Origin: Symbiodinium natans
Taxonomy: Eukaryota; Sar; Dinophyceae; Suessiales; Symbiodiniaceae
Direction: 5' to 3'
Assembly: GCA_905221605.1 (NCBI GenBank)
Contig: CAJNDS010002137.1
Location: 17,501 to 72,500 of the forward strand
DNA length: 55,000 nt
The position numbers and the translations under genes are program-made. Of this stretch, positions 29,155 through 40,932 are shown in pieces. A model generated the notes under the pieces. The model did not search any database. It had not been told where the DNA came from and saw nothing but the letters and a program-made list of their open reading frames with translations. Position 1 is the stretch's first letter. Each line of letters begins with the position of its first letter.

Positions 29155-29255
29155 CTATAGGGGCCTGAATTAGAACAGGTTTTGGGGGGTCATTATCGTA
29201 TAATTGCAATTGGACCATAAGGGAATATGAGTAGTAATTACTCCGACCCCTATAT
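29155..29255. mobile_element. TATAGGGGCCTGAA family element
   Basis: Begins TATAGGGGCCTGAATTAGAA and ends TTACTCCGACCCCTATATTA. A close relative is at 34771-34870 and a diverged one at about 51646-51720. Confidence 0.6.
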
Positions 29256-30073
29256 TAACGCTGGCCAGGCGGCATTTGTTGCAAGTGCTCCCCTAAGCGC
29301 GCGCTCGTCGGCGGCAGCGAGGCGGGCCTGTCAAGGTTGCGCTGATGACCCACTTTGCAGCAGGGCCGTGCTGTTTACGGTTTAAGGTTTAGGGTGGTTT
29401 AGGGTTTAGGGTTTCCTGCCCAAGGTTTAAAGGTTCGGTTTAGGGTAATAACCTGGCGCATGGATCCTAAAGCCTATGCAAGGGCCGGCCGTAACGCTTT
29501 CATTTCAGACTCAGCCCATCCCCGCCCCCCTGTCCCCCCGAAAAAGCGCAGAGTTTCGTGCCTTCGTCGCCGTTGCGGCTGGGGCGAAGCCCGCGGTGAA
29601 GGCGTTGGAGTAGCTCAGGGCCACCTTGATTTCTCTAACTCCGCACGTCGAGGAACCATTGCTATAAGACCTGAAGCGAAACCCAAAACGCATTCCCACA
29701 ATGAAGAACCCCCAAACGGCTAAGGATAATGATCCTCATATTGCCCTTACAATGACGAATATGGTTCATTTTATTCAAATAGTTAGCAAATTTAGGTCCT
29801 CTTAAAGCCAGAACATCCCAAGAGCCTGACGACTTTGTATCCCCTCAAGCAACTGAGTTGTCTCCCGCTTTGAGGGTATATAGATTATTTGGGGTTGTAA
29901 TTACTTACTGTTTTGGGGGGGTTATGCGCCATAATGAAGTGCTTGAGTCACAGGTATAGGGAACACCCACGCCACTCTAGTGTTCTTCCGAAACGACGCG
30001 GAAGGTGAGAGCCTTCCTGGCTCCTGGCCGATAGGCATGCACGAGGCTCTGTGATCTGCCAGACGATCTGAGC

Positions 30074-30178
30074 TCTAGGGTTTAGGGTTTAGGGTTTAGG
30101 GTTTAGGGTTTAGGGCTTAGGGCTTAGGGTTTAGGGTTTAGGGTTTAGGGTTTAGGGTTTAGGGTTTAGGGTTTAGAG
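30074..30178 (+). repeat. TTTAGGG array
   Basis: Fifteen units with two GGGCTTA variants. Confidence 0.96.
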
Positions 30179-30200
30179 TCGGAAAGTCTGGTGTAGATAC

Positions 30201-30338
30201 TGAAATCGCCAGGTGGATCTCTGTGGTGGGACACAGGGCTGTTGCCATCGGGGCTACAGGGGCCCGCGCCCGCAAGCCGTAGTTGTGAGTCGCAGTTTGC
30301 GGAATGTTGGCCAGTTTTGGCCGGTGCTTCTCAAAGTC
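30201..30338 (-). CDS. Exon of an unrecognised gene, 46 codons
   Basis: CTTCTTGCAG| acceptor and ATTTCA|GTATCT (GT) donor bound 138 nt in phase 0, reading DFEKHRPKLANIPQTATHNY and on. Strong coding appearance. It may be an upstream exon of the HCF244-like gene or of the next gene; its phase does not join directly to the exon at 27774-27818. Confidence 0.55.
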
Positions 30339-30679
30339 CTGCAAGAAGCTTAGGGTAAGCTTTTCGCAGCCCTTCTGTGACGGGGGCTCTTGTCATCAGA
30401 TGCGCTGAAGACGCCCTTGAACTCAACACTTTACGCCCAACAAGCCCAACCACGAACCCCCCCCACCTCTTTCACCAAAACGAGGCAAAGCGCTGCACCA
30501 AATGGTGCAGGGAAGGGCTCAAAAACCCCAAACCATCTAGCTTTGGCCCTTTCAGCCCTATGAAAATATTCCGAAAAAGAATCCTCTTAATCCGACAAGC
30601 AGAAAAATGTAAAACACTAAACCTATAGAAAGTATCCCGGCCTATACAACCCATTAAAGATTCTTTATTGGAAATCCCC

Positions 30680-30745
30680 GAAACCCTAAACCCTAAACCC
30701 TAAGCCCTAAACCCTAAGCCCTAAGCCCTAAACCCTAAACCCTAT
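30680..30745 (-). repeat. CCCTAAA/CCCTAAG array
   Basis: Nine units, two variants mixed. Confidence 0.94.
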
Positions 30746-31028
30746 ACTAAGGGCCCAAGGGCCAGCCATTGCAATCTCTCTTCAGGAGAGCTGCGACATA
30801 TCCGCCGGCGAAGGCCGCGGCGAAAGATATCAAGCATGCCTTGACCTGCCAGACAGGCTTCTCCAGGTTCATTTCTATTCTTTCTATTCGACTATACACT
30901 TTTATAAGTGCATTATATATATATATATACACATACATATATGTCACATTAACGAAAGAGTGCGTATGATTGGGAATCTATAATACTGTACTTCTGTAGG
31001 TGCAAGGAGATCATGGTAATTGTTGAGG

Positions 31029-31336
31029 CTCCGGCCCCAAACCCCAAACCCCAAACCCTCAACCCTAAACCCCAAACCCGAAACCCTCAACAGCCAAAAA
31101 ACACCTCCTTTCGAGCTAAACACTCACCAGCCGAAAGCGTCATTTGCCCCCCCCCCCCCCCCCCCCACCCACCCCCCCGCGAGCTCAAGACCCACGTCAA
31201 TCATCCTAAACGCTAGCCCTAAACCCCAAACCCCAAACCCCAAACCCCAAACCCCAAACCCTAAACCCCAAACCCCAAACCCCAAACCCCAAACCCCAAA
31301 CCCTAAACCCTAAACCCTAAACCCTAAACCCTAAAT
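31029..31336 (-). repeat. CCCCAAA arrays
   Basis: 31029-31090 and 31214-31336, the latter almost all CCCCAAA then CCCTAAA. A C20 run lies at about 31147. Confidence 0.94.
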
Positions 31337-31429
31337 GAGAGGCTTTGGGGCTCCCGCTCCACTGCGCGCCATGGCGTTGGCTGCTTAGAGCTCCGGGGTG
31401 AAGGGACCGGGGCGGCTGGGAGCCAAAAG

Positions 31430-31790
31430 GGTTTGGGGTTTAGGGTTTAGGGTTTAGGGTTTAGGGTTTAGGGTTTAGGGTTTGGGGTTTAGGGTTTAGG
31501 GTTTAGGGTTTGGGGTTTAGGGTTTAGGGTTTAGGGTTTAGGGTTTAGGGTTTAGGGCTTAGGGTTTAGGGCTTAGGATTTAGGGTTTAGGGTTTATGGG
31601 GTTGACTTCACGCGAGGGAGCGGACTGCAGGGGAGGCCCCAACTGTGGACTCTAAACATACCACCCCCCCCCCCCCCCACAATCCTCGACACCCGAGGAT
31701 CCTGAATCCTGAATGTCCTCCACGCCCCTAAGGTTGCACCCTTGGGTTTAGGGTTTAGGGGTTTGGGGGTTTGGGGTTTAGGCTTTTGGG
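31430..31790 (+). repeat. TTTAGGG arrays
   Basis: 31430-31600 long array with GGGGTTT variants; 31745-31790 short. Confidence 0.94.
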
Positions 31791-31855
31791 GACCCTGTTT
31801 CAAGATCCTTAGAAGGGAATCTAAGGGCCATCTTCGGCGCTTTTTTTAAGGGAAC

Positions 31856-31973
31856 CTCCCTAAACCCTAAACCCTAAACCCTAAACCCTAAACCCTAAAC
31901 CCTAAACCCTAAACCCTAAACCCTAAACCCTAAACCCTAAACCCTAAACCCTAAACCCTAAACCCTAAACCCA
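31856..31973 (-). repeat. CCCTAAA array
   Basis: Sixteen perfect units. Confidence 0.97.
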
Positions 31974-32217
31974 GATTCAACCCTGAGAGCCCCCTTAATT
32001 GAGGGACTTGTGGGCGGTGGGGGGGCGGGTTTGGTGTGTCGTGCTTCTTCTGTATCTGAGAGAGCCTGTTACTTGAAGGTCATGGGGTTCAGGGCTTAGG
32101 GTTTAGTTCAGGGCTTAGGCTGTCAGGGCGGACCCTAAAATAGGCCCCCAAGTAGTAGGATTCCCTTCTCACAAGGACCCCAATAAAGGAAATGACTCAG
32201 GGCCATCGGTACAGGGC

Positions 32218-32339
32218 TACTTGGAGGTTCAGGGTACTTAGTAATCCATGATAAGTGTAGTTACCTCCAAGCCCCTTAAGAACCCTAATAGGGTTTAATG
32301 GGGTTATCAGTCCAGATATATTTGGGTTACCTCCAAGTA
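32218..32339. mobile_element. TA-flanked MITE, 122 bp, diverged interior
   Basis: TACTTGGAGGTTCAGGG left, ACCTCCAAGTA right. Confidence 0.75.
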
Positions 32340-32439
32340 CCCCCTCGCCCCCTCCCTCCAGCCTGCACATAGACTGGGGCTGCAGCCCAACTGAAGATCC
32401 TGCCAAGGTACAGTCATTGGCTCCATGGTTTGGGGTTTT

Positions 32440-32990
32440 GGGTTTGGGGTTTAGGGTTCAGGGTTTTTGGAAAACGTCGTAGCTACGTGAGTTTGTGTAC
32501 GAGAACACCTTGACATGCTCCCAAAGGACTCCCAACACGCCCCAGTCAATCCTTGAGCCGGCTTTTGCATACCTTGCTGGAAGTTGTAATGTCAATTTCA
32601 ATGGCAATAGCGAAGGTGATTTGAGTCGGGCCGATACATATATGGCGTCGGTGAGTGCACTATGCCACTTCGCAATTACGCTGTGCGGCCTTTTGCGGTG
32701 TTTGCAGTACTGCCCTGCGTCTTGCTGCAGTACCCTACTGCCTGCTCTGCGCATTATCATCATATTCGGAAGTTTGCTTGACTACTAGGGCACCCTTTGA
32801 AGGCTGATGTTGAAACAGGGAGCCTTCTCTTTAGGGTAGCCCAAAAATGTGCTCAGAATTTTGAGCAAGCACGTGCTGTTCCTGACCCACCTTAAGAAGG
32901 CAAACGCCCAAAGCCTCAAGATCGACCTCACATTAGGGCTTAAGGCGGTGGAGGGTTTGGGGTTTAGGGCTTATGACCCTTTATGACCCT
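32440..32990. other. Non-repetitive island, possible exon on plus strand near 32863
   Basis: About 500 bp without arrays. At 32863-32935 the plus strand reads SKHVLFLTHLKKANAQSLKI; the minus strand is open too. No product recognised. Confidence 0.35.
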
Positions 32991-33240
32991 AAACCCCAAA
33001 CCCCAAACCCCAAGCCCCAAGCCCCAAACCCCAAACCCCAAACCCCAAACCCTAAACCCTAAACCCTAAACCCTAAACCTGAGGTTTCACGAGCCTCTCC
33101 CGGGGGAGTGGGCGAACTAGATCACCGGGCCCACCTCAGCTCAAGTCGGCTTTGCTCTCAGACCCCATGCTTCCCAACACTTCAAAGAAAAAAGGGTTTA
33201 GGGTTTAGGGTTTAGGGTTTAGGGTTTAGGGTTGAGTATA
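32990..33240. repeat. CCCCAAA/CCCTAAA array and TTTAGGG array
   Basis: 32990-33085 and 33194-33240, in the C-array / island / G-array layout. Confidence 0.94.
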
Positions 33241-33740
33241 GTATAGTCCTTCTTGAAGGATCCTTGAATGGGTACCCTATAGGGGGAACTGTAGGACAAC
33301 GGGGTTTCGGAGCAAGACAAAGGCCTCGAGGGCAATGAGAGAAGCAAAGTGCCAGGCAATCACGAACAAAACAAACAAAGCGACCACTTCGCTTCCTACG
33401 CAACCTACTAGAATCTTATCCAGACGGATGTGTTGCGACCCATACATATGATTTGCTTGCTGAAATTTCCAATATGCAATCCGAATATACACAAGCGAGA
33501 CTCTCCGGCAACACAAAAGGGACCAAATCCCCCTAACTAAACCCTAAACCCTTTTTGAACCCAGGCTCGGACAAGCTTGCTGGGACTGCCTCCTCCGCTG
33601 TTCTTCAGCCGAGGACACACACACACACTATCACACACTGTCGTCATGACTGCCACAACTGACAGCAGTACAGCAAAAACATGCTCTGAGGCGTGGAAGC
33701 AAGCTGTCCATGCTACTCGCTCGAATTTTGCACCAAGCGC

Positions 33741-34409
33741 TCATGACGTTCCTGTCTTCTTTTTTGCCTTGGCCTCCCTCCTTTTCCGCGCGTGCTCCTG
33801 TTTGATCTCCGACAGGGATAGAACATCCTGCAGTGGCTCGTGCATATCATCCCCGAACTGAGCTGCAGAAACAGCAGCATCCGCAAGACCCGAACACGAA
33901 GAAGCATGTGGCTTGCAAGGGAGCAGAGGAACTGCATCATCCATAGGAGTCTTGTCAGAAGCAGTCAAGGTAAGGACGCGTTCACGAAGCTCCAGAACAA
34001 GGGCCTTCTCAGTCTGCAGTAGCTGTGCCATGTGCAGCAGCTTGGCTTCACAGCTTCGCGCCATCTCCTCCATCAAGCGCTCGCGCACAGGCCTGGTAAT
34101 AATGTCAACATCCGTCTGAGAGATGCCATCTTGCGTAGACACCGCGCCAAGTCGGGTAGAGAAGGAGTCACCTGCAGCCTGGTCAACAGACTCCAGTTCA
34201 AGGCCAAGTTCTTGAACCAAGCGTATTTTACATCTCATGTTCCCATCTTCACTGACTTCACCTGGCCCAGGCCTCGCCTTGATGTCAGCAACCAGTGCAA
34301 ACAGAGCTTGCCGAAGATAGCCGGACACGCACTCATATCCCTCACGCTTGGAAAGTCTGCCCGCGTAAGCAATGCATGAAGACAGTTTGCGTCCCGTGTC
34401 TGGAATCAT
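33741..34409 (-). CDS. 222-residue protein of the short retroelement, unrecognised
   Basis: ATG at 34409, TGA at 33741. The frame is open from the spliced-leader relict onward. The centre (around residues 105-150) is rich in Glu, Arg and Leu and could form a coiled coil; the C-terminus is strongly basic (KRREAKAKKKTGTS). It resembles an ORF1/nucleic-acid-binding type in composition only. No domain recognised. Neighbouring arrays on both sides belong to the insertion site. Confidence 0.6.
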   Translation of the reverse strand: MIPDTGRKLSSCIAYAGRLSKREGYECVSGYLRQALFALVADIKARPGPGEVSEDGNMRCKIRLVQELGLELESVDQAAGDSFSTRLGAVSTQDGISQTDVDIITRPVRERLMEEMARSCEAKLLHMAQLLQTEKALVLELRERVLTLTASDKTPMDDAVPLLPCKPHASSCSGLADAAVSAAQFGDDMHEPLQDVLSLSEIKQEHARKRREAKAKKKTGTS

Positions 34410-34454
34410 GGCAGCAAGGGCGTGCGAAAGATCCGAATTGGGGTACTCATTTGA

Positions 34455-34473
34455 CTTGAGCCGTAGCCATTTT
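34455..34473 (+). promoter_or_regulatory. DinoSL-derived 5' terminus of the short retroelement
   Basis: Plus strand CTTGAGCCGTAGCCATTTT. CCGTAGCCATTTT is the first 13 nt of DinoSL, but on the strand opposite to the element, while CTCAAG on the sense strand is the SL end. Confidence 0.75.
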
Positions 34474-34734
34474 CCTAAACCCTAAACCCTAAACCCTAAA
34501 CCCTAAACCCTAAACATGGAAGAAGGGCACCGCTGGGCATCCGATGATGAGAATTCCCCTTGGAATACACATGACTCGGGGCATCCCCCCCCCCCCTTCT
34601 CCCCAGAAGATGTTACCGTACTACACCTCAAGTGTACAAGAGCATACAATAATATAGCAGAACATACCACGCTATACTCAGAATACCATAGAATATGCCT
34701 TAATGTACAAGAATATGCAAATATACCAGAACAG

Positions 34735-35016
34735 ACCATAGCAAAACGACAGGGAGTTCTGGAGTCAGTAATATAGGGGCCTGAATAATTAGAACAGGGT
34801 TTTGGGGGTTATTAGAGTAAAACTACGAAGGGATCATGAGGGAGCACGATTAGCAATTATTCCGACCCTAGACCCGAAACCCGAAACCCTAACCCTAAAC
34901 CCTGAACCGTAAACCTAAACCCTAACCCTACACCCTAAGCCCTAAGCCCTAAGCCCTAAACCCTAAACCCCAAACCCTAAACCCTAAACCCTAAACCATA
35001 GCAAAACGACAGGGAG
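34735..35016. repeat. 22-bp direct repeat flanking a MITE plus CCCTAAA array
   Basis: ACCATAGCAAAACGACAGGG(AG) is present at 34735-34756 and again at 34995-35016. Between them are a TATAGGGG-family element (34771-34870) and degenerate CCCTAAA repeats (34863-34995). Confidence 0.9.
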
Positions 35017-35088
35017 GTGGCCTCCATTCCTTGTGGCCATAGCCATCGACCTGCGAGTGTAGCGGATGAGTCTGAGGCCCCTTTTTTG

Positions 35089-35309
35089 CCCTAAACCCTA
35101 AACCCTAAACCCTAAACCCTAAACCCTAAACCCGAAACCCTAAACCCTAAACCCTAAACCCTAAACCCTAAACCCTAAACCCTAAACCCCAAAGCAGGCC
35201 AGGCTTCCAGGACCCCGAACTTTCATGGGGCATACTGAATTCACACCACGGACCCCTTAGGGTTTAGGGTTTAGGGTTTAGGGTTTAGGGTTTAGGGTTT
35301 AGGGTTATA
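35089..35309. repeat. CCCTAAA array and TTTAGGG array
   Basis: 35089-35192 and 35259-35309 with a 67-bp island between. Confidence 0.95.
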
Positions 35310-37744
35310 CCGGTTAAGGGAAACCTTAGTAGGGAGTATAGTCCCTATTAAGGACTGTTGGTATAAGGGGGAACATCCCATCCCCTAAATCTTCAACCCC
35401 CCAAACCCTAAGTTAAAATTTCTTACTTCAGGGGTATGGGTTCCACATCCTCAACCCTAAACCCGCAACCCGGTTCAGGTCTCCTTTGGGCTGCTTCCGT
35501 GTTGCCCATACGTATAACATTCGATGGCTTCTGAGCGCGGGAGGAGGGGGGGGAGGGGGCGTGGTGCTGTGGTGTGTTAATTTCTGCGGGGAAAGGACGA
35601 AGGGAAGCTCTCTGATCCCTCAGGGTTCAGGGTTAAAGGCATTCGAGCCTGAGTCGACTTAGCGCTTACGGGCTTGGCATGACAATTCCTAGGGGAGCAC
35701 AGGCTTGAGCTGATTTCGGGAAGAGATGCATGCCAAAGAATCACGTCTGCCAAGCCCCCTGCCACTCCGAAACACACATACAGCCCTAAACCCTACAAGC
35801 CCTATAAAGCACAAAAAAACCTGTAAGTATACTCCCCTTAGAGCCTTAATTAAAATAATACTTTTAATATCTCTGGGGTTTTATATAAACACAAACATCC
35901 TTCCCAAGGGGGACCCTAGAAGTCCAAATCAAAAAAAACGAAACCCACCCGAGAGCTGCCACGCCCCCCCACACCTGGGTGGCCGCAAGCCCACACCGAC
36001 TTCGACATACCCAGCTTGAGCCCGAGCCTCTCCTAATGTTATGTTTTTTTTTTTTTTTTGTGTGGGGTTTAGGGTTTAGGGTTTAGGGTTTGAGGGTTGA
36101 GACACCTGCAACTCTCGTCATCATCCTGCATCAAGGAATCTCCGGGAAATTCCTGGCTGAACCCTAAACCCGAAACCCTAAACCCGAAACCCTAAACCCG
36201 AAACCCTTCTTGTTAACTTCGACGGTCTTCCGGGGGACTCCCGGCTCGAACTTTGCACGGCTAAAATGCTCATGGCCCGAGATTCGGTTAGAAAACATAC
36301 AGAACTAGCTAAGTACATGTCTATGTCTATATCTTTATATATATATACATATACATATATCTCTACACGTTTCATCCATATCTACGTATCGACATCATAT
36401 ATATTATATATATGTATATATATATATATATCCTCAACTGCAATGTTTGGGCTCGATGCTGTTTAGGGGTACTTGAAGGGCAGTCCGCTTTACATCTTGG
36501 GATTTATGCGGCTTCTGTACATGAACTCATGAGGCACGTTGCACATCGCAAGCGAACTGATGAATCCCAGCGAGATGGCATTGGGCTTAGGGACGAAACC
36601 TTACACCTGTGCGGTCAGGATGATAGAAATTCTGGGGTTCCTATGGTGGGATGTGGAGCCTGTTGATACCCGTATCTCTCCACTTAATTTCTAACCCTAA
36701 ACCCTAAACCCGAAGCATGTCTGCATCCTCATGCACCTTCGGCCGAATTGCTTTTATTGCAGCTGCAGTGCAGAAAACGTCGCTCCCGAAAGCGCGTGGT
36801 GCACGAGCAAAAACTGGGCTTGGGGAGAGTCCTCCGTGCGCCAGAAGGCAATACCGATATGATCCATATGCCATATGCATATCCAATAAAGGCACCAGAT
36901 ACCCATTCTACTCAAACATGGGCCCCTAGATGGGGCTACATTACTCAGTTGTCAGGGTGCGTTAGGGTTGCAGTCTTTAGGTTCGGGTCACAGCCCGCCA
37001 GATCCTGGGAGGAAAAGTGGCGCTTGAGGTTTTGGGGTTTGGGGGCACATCGCCGACCAGAATCCTGAGAATTTCTACAACTTGCTTTGCAAAGGTAATG
37101 CTGCGCGTGGGATGGGGGAGGGAGAAGCCTGAACAGACATGTAAATACAACGCTGCGCTGGCAGGCTTAGTGAGAATCGCCAACTCTAGCAACCAAGCAG
37201 CGCCGAGAAGTTTCGCAAGTACATAGCATCCCAGAAACTCCGGAAAAAGGCGACTGCCTAGAAAATTCTCAAGTCTTGGGCTCAAAAAAAAATGCAGCTT
37301 GGGATGTCCCCCCCTATACTAACATAGGGTTTAGGGCAGTTTAGGGGTTTAGGGGTTTAGGGTTCTAGCACCCCCTTAGGAGGCTTTTACAGGGCTTTGG
37401 GCTCTAAGGCCGAGCTTGGGGGCCCTTGGGGGCCTTGAATGGGCGCAACTTCAAACGGAGCTTGCAGTGCATCGTCTCACTGTAAGGCAAAAAAGGCAAC
37501 CTAAGCAGTCGTGCTAACGGTGTAAATGATATGGGTTATGATAGGAAAATTATGAGTCTAAGTCTAAAAGTTTAAGTTTATGGAGCATGATACTCGAGCT
37601 CTCCCCCTATGGCAGCTGGTCTGCAGGTGCGGGGGGGGGGGGCCACTTTCGTGCCCCAGGCCGCGACCTCTTGCGACCCAACTCGCCGGTGTCACTTTAC
37701 TGTACGCTGATCAGCGGCCCCCACCCGAAGCCGAGGCTGTGAGG
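35310..37744. other. Array-poor stretch, no gene recognised
   Basis: Contains small arrays (36065-36092 G, 36160-36206 C), a TA-rich tract (36335-36432) and a T18 run. The minus strand at 36704-36895 looks weakly coding (GSDVFCTAAAIKAIRPKVHE), unassigned. Confidence 0.35.
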
Positions 37745-37830
37745 TTTAGGGTTTAGGGTTTAGGGTTTAGGGTTTAGGGTTTAGGGTTTAGGGTTTAGGG
37801 TTTAGGGTTTAGGGTTTAGGGTTTAGGGTT
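37745..37830 (+). repeat. TTTAGGG array
   Basis: Twelve perfect units. Confidence 0.97.
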
Positions 37831-37977
37831 TTGAGGCCTTAAAATCCCCATAACATGTACCCTTTAAAGGGCCTTTTTAAGGGATTATATAGGGCGTAAT
37901 AGCCCACCCTGGTTCCTGGTGGATGAATGCTTCCCTTAAGAACCCAACACCTACTGTTTGGGTATAGGTTACCCAAG

Positions 37978-38067
37978 AATCCTCTAAAAAGGGCTTAAGA
38001 ACCTACAAAAAGTAGGCTTTAGAATCCTGTAAAAAGGGCTTAAGAACCTACAAAAAGTAGGCTTTGG
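37978..38067 (+). repeat. 45-bp tandem duplication
   Basis: AATCCT.TAAAAAGGGCTTAAG with AACCTACAAAAAGTAGGCTTT, two copies differing at few sites. Each unit holds a CTACAAAAAGTAG hairpin. Confidence 0.92.
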
Positions 38068-38935
38068 GGTTCTGACATGCTTGCCTTAGGAACCCGAACC
38101 TACTGTTCTGGACCCAAGAGTAGCCTAGGAACCGAAAGGGCGCCCGTTTTTGGCTCAAACGGGCTTGCAAGGGAACCCAACCTTTTCAAAGAAGGGAATA
38201 AGGGCCCGCTCTGGGTCCTAGTTTCGTAGGATGCGCAAGAATCCTACAAGGGGGCTTCCAAGAAGCACCTGCACAAGAAGCATGTTTTGGGTTCTGAAGG
38301 TAGTTACAGCCACCCATAAGCCCTTCAAGTACCCCTTCATCCCAAATGTTCAAGAAAACTGAAAGCGTAGATCTTGACTTTTAATGGGTTGAGGGTTCAG
38401 GGTTTAGGGCTTGGGAGAAATGAACGTGTAGGATGGGCAAGCAAGCGCCGCCTGCTTCGGGGGCGGGGGAGCTCTCAGCCCATTGCAGATGCCACCGAGG
38501 TTTTTCCTGACTGGCATGAATTTGTTCTTGCAGGGCTCAGGGGGCCTCTCCCACCCGAAACTCTAAACCCTACACCCTAAACAACCCTGAACCGAACCCT
38601 AAACCCCAAACCCTAAACCCACAAGCCCTCGAAGCCCTGTAAGCCCCCGAAGTCCTACTAGCCCTATGGCAGCTAAGCTTCGTGAGGGGTGTGAGGGTCT
38701 TCAGGTTTTGGGAGTTTGGGGTTTTGGGTTAAACCCTAAACCCTAAACACCCTGCTTTACTTCAGGCACTTCCCCAAAGCTCTCGCTTCAAAACCGCGAT
38801 TCTACGAGTCAGAGATGGGGGGGCGTTGTCTCTCGAAATGCCCCAAATGTGTCCCCAGGAAAAACCACCGCAAACCGTGAACCCTAAGCAAGAAACCCTG
38901 AACTTAGAGCCATCCTACACCGTGTTGAAGCCAAC

Positions 38936-39110
38936 CCTGAACCCTAGACTAAACCCTAAACCCTAAACCCTAAACCCCAAACCCTAAACCCTAAACCCCA
39001 CACCCTAAACCCTAAACCCTAAACCCCAAACCCCAAACCCTAAACCCCAAACCCCAAACCCCAAACCCCAAACCCTAAACCCTAAACCCTAAACCCCAAA
39101 CCCTAAGCCC
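38936..39110 (-). repeat. CCCTAAA/CCCCAAA array
   Basis: Mixed units, about 170 bp. Confidence 0.95.
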
Positions 39111-39196
39111 TCCCAAGCCTTCCTCCACCCTAAGCCCTGGACCCTGAGCCCCCGTCTGCCCTGCATCTGACAAGCAGCCAGAGGGCTTTGGGCTTT

Positions 39197-39640
39197 GGGT
39201 TTAGGGTTTAGGGTTTAGGGGTTAGGGTTTAGGGTTTAGGGTTTAGGCGGTTTAGGGTTTAGGGCTTAGGGTTGAGGCCCCCACATTCAGTTGCGAAGGC
39301 GTCTGATTCCTAGAGCCTTAACAACGGATGTGGGCGTTCCCCTTTTGATTTTTTGAGAATGAGAGAGAGTGCTGCGAGGGCAGGAGGGAGGGTTTAGGGT
39401 TTAAGGTTTAGGGTTGGGGGTTTAGGGTCTAGGGTTTGGGTTTAGGGTGTAGGGTGTAGGGTTTCGGGTATAGGGTTCAGGGTTGCGGGTTGAGGGTCCC
39501 GGGTCTGCTAGAGTTTCGAGACGGTGACAGGGCCCTCAGGGGTGCAACCCGGAGAGGAGAGTTATGTCCTCTACAGCCCCCTAGAAACCCCTAAACCCTA
39601 AACCCTAAACCCTCAACCCTCAACCCTAAACCCCCTAGAA
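39197..39640. repeat. TTTAGGG blocks and a CCCTAAA block
   Basis: 39197-39270 and 39393-39490 (G sense, variant-rich), 39593-39640 (C sense). Confidence 0.9.
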
Positions 39641-39759
39641 GCCCTAAACCCCCCTAGAAACCCACTAAAACCCCTAAACTCCGAAACCCTCATCCTTGCC
39701 AATCGCATGCCTGAGAACCCTAGGCTCCCCAACCCTAGCATGCTTTCGTTTATGGGGTA

Positions 39760-40060
39760 AGGTTTAGGGTTTAGGGTTTAGGGTTTAGGGTTTAGGGTTT
39801 AGGGTTTAGGGTTTAGGGTTTAGGGTTTAGGGTTTAGGGTTTAGGGTTTAGGGTTTAGGTTTAGGGTTTAGGGTCTAGGGTTTAGGGATTAGGGTTTAGG
39901 GTTTAGGGTTTCGGGTTTCGGGTTTAGGGTTTAGGGTTTAGGGCTTAGGGTTTAGGGTTTAGGTTTAGGGTTGAGGGTTTAGGGTATAGGGTTTCGGGTT
40001 TAGGGTATAGGGTATAGGGTTTAGGGTTGAGGGTTTAGGGTTTGGGGTTGGGGGTTTGGG
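39760..40060 (+). repeat. TTTAGGG array, about 300 bp
   Basis: Perfect first third, increasingly variant (TTTCGGG, TATAGGG, TTGAGGG) toward the right. Confidence 0.96.
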
Positions 40061-40092
40061 AACCTTGGGTCCTCTGAACCCGTGGGTGAGAC

Positions 40093-40155
40093 GTGCGCTT
40101 GGGCGGGGGGGCCAACGCCCACAATTCTCTCCGCTCCATCCTTCTCACGATCCTC
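40093..40155 (-). CDS. Exon of an unrecognised gene, 21 codons
   Basis: CCCTAG| acceptor, GCGCAC|GTCTCA (GT) donor, 63 nt in phase 0, reads EDREKDGAERIVGVGPPAQA. Confidence 0.5.
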
Positions 40156-40590
40156 CTAGGGTTCTGATGGGAGGGGGGTTCAAGGGGGTAGGTACCTAGG
40201 GAACATTAGGGAAGCTTAGGAGCAATATGGAGCCATTGAGGTACCAGGATGGCTCTGAAAAACCTGATTTTTTTCCTAAAAATGATGCCCTTATAAGGCA
40301 AAATATGCAACAAAAAGATCCCAAGGCCTACTTAGTGTAGTTCCTTTACTAGACCCAAGAGTAACCCAGAAACAAAAAGGGCGCCCTTTTTGGTTTGAGG
40401 GGGCTTCTAAAAAAATTCTAAACCCTAAAAAAAGGAATTAGGGTCGTAAACCCTAAACCCCACACCCTTAACCATCCAAACGCTAAACCTGCATCGTTTA
40501 GGGTTTGAGGTTTAGGGTTTAGAGTTTGGGGTTTAGGGTTAGGTCTTAGGGGTTTTTGGCACGCGCATGGCTGGACGAACCGCTCAGGGT

Positions 40591-40932
40591 TTAGGGTCCC
40601 TGCAAGCCTGAACACCCCGATAGCCTAAAACCGTAAGTCCTTTGGCCCCTTGAATTCATAACGATACGGTCGGTTGCAGTGCTACGATAGTTGGAGTTTA
40701 TACCTGACTTCAAAAACCGACCCCCTATGAGTTTTATGGCGTAGAGCGTAACCCAATGGCCCCCTGCCAGCAGCACGCGGTGGGCGTTTCTAAGCCACGC
40801 CAGGGTGGGCAGCACATGCGCCAGGAGTTTTAGAGCTGAACTTTGGCGACACGAAGTCCAGGGCTTGTAAAGTTCTGGAATCCATGTCATAAGAGAAGGG
40901 TACTGCAATCCCACATGTCCCTTGTGGGGCAC
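40591..40932 (-). CDS. Open segment, possibly coding, unrecognised
   Basis: 113 codons open on the minus strand including LAHVLPTLAWLRNAHRVLLA. It does not end at recognisable splice sites; low confidence. Confidence 0.25.
   Translation of the reverse strand: MPHKGHVGLQYPSLMTWIPELYKPWTSCRQSSALKLLAHVLPTLAWLRNAHRVLLAGGHWVTLYAIKLIGGRFLKSGINSNYRSTATDRIVMNSRGQRTYGFRLSGCSGLQGP

Larger units (their letters stand above)
33552..34473 (-). mobile_element. Retroelement with DinoSL-derived 5' end and telomere-joined tail
   Basis: On the minus strand it starts AAAATGGCTACGGCTCAAG and ends GAGCCTGGGTTCAAAAA, then GGGTTTAGGG. Both ends lie in CCCTAAA sequence (plus sense). The GGCTACGGCTCAAG start is shared with the LINE at 42256-46748. 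It carries a single ORF (33741-34409). It could be a non-autonomous derivative of the LINE or a retrocopied mRNA using the same tail. Confidence 0.65.
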
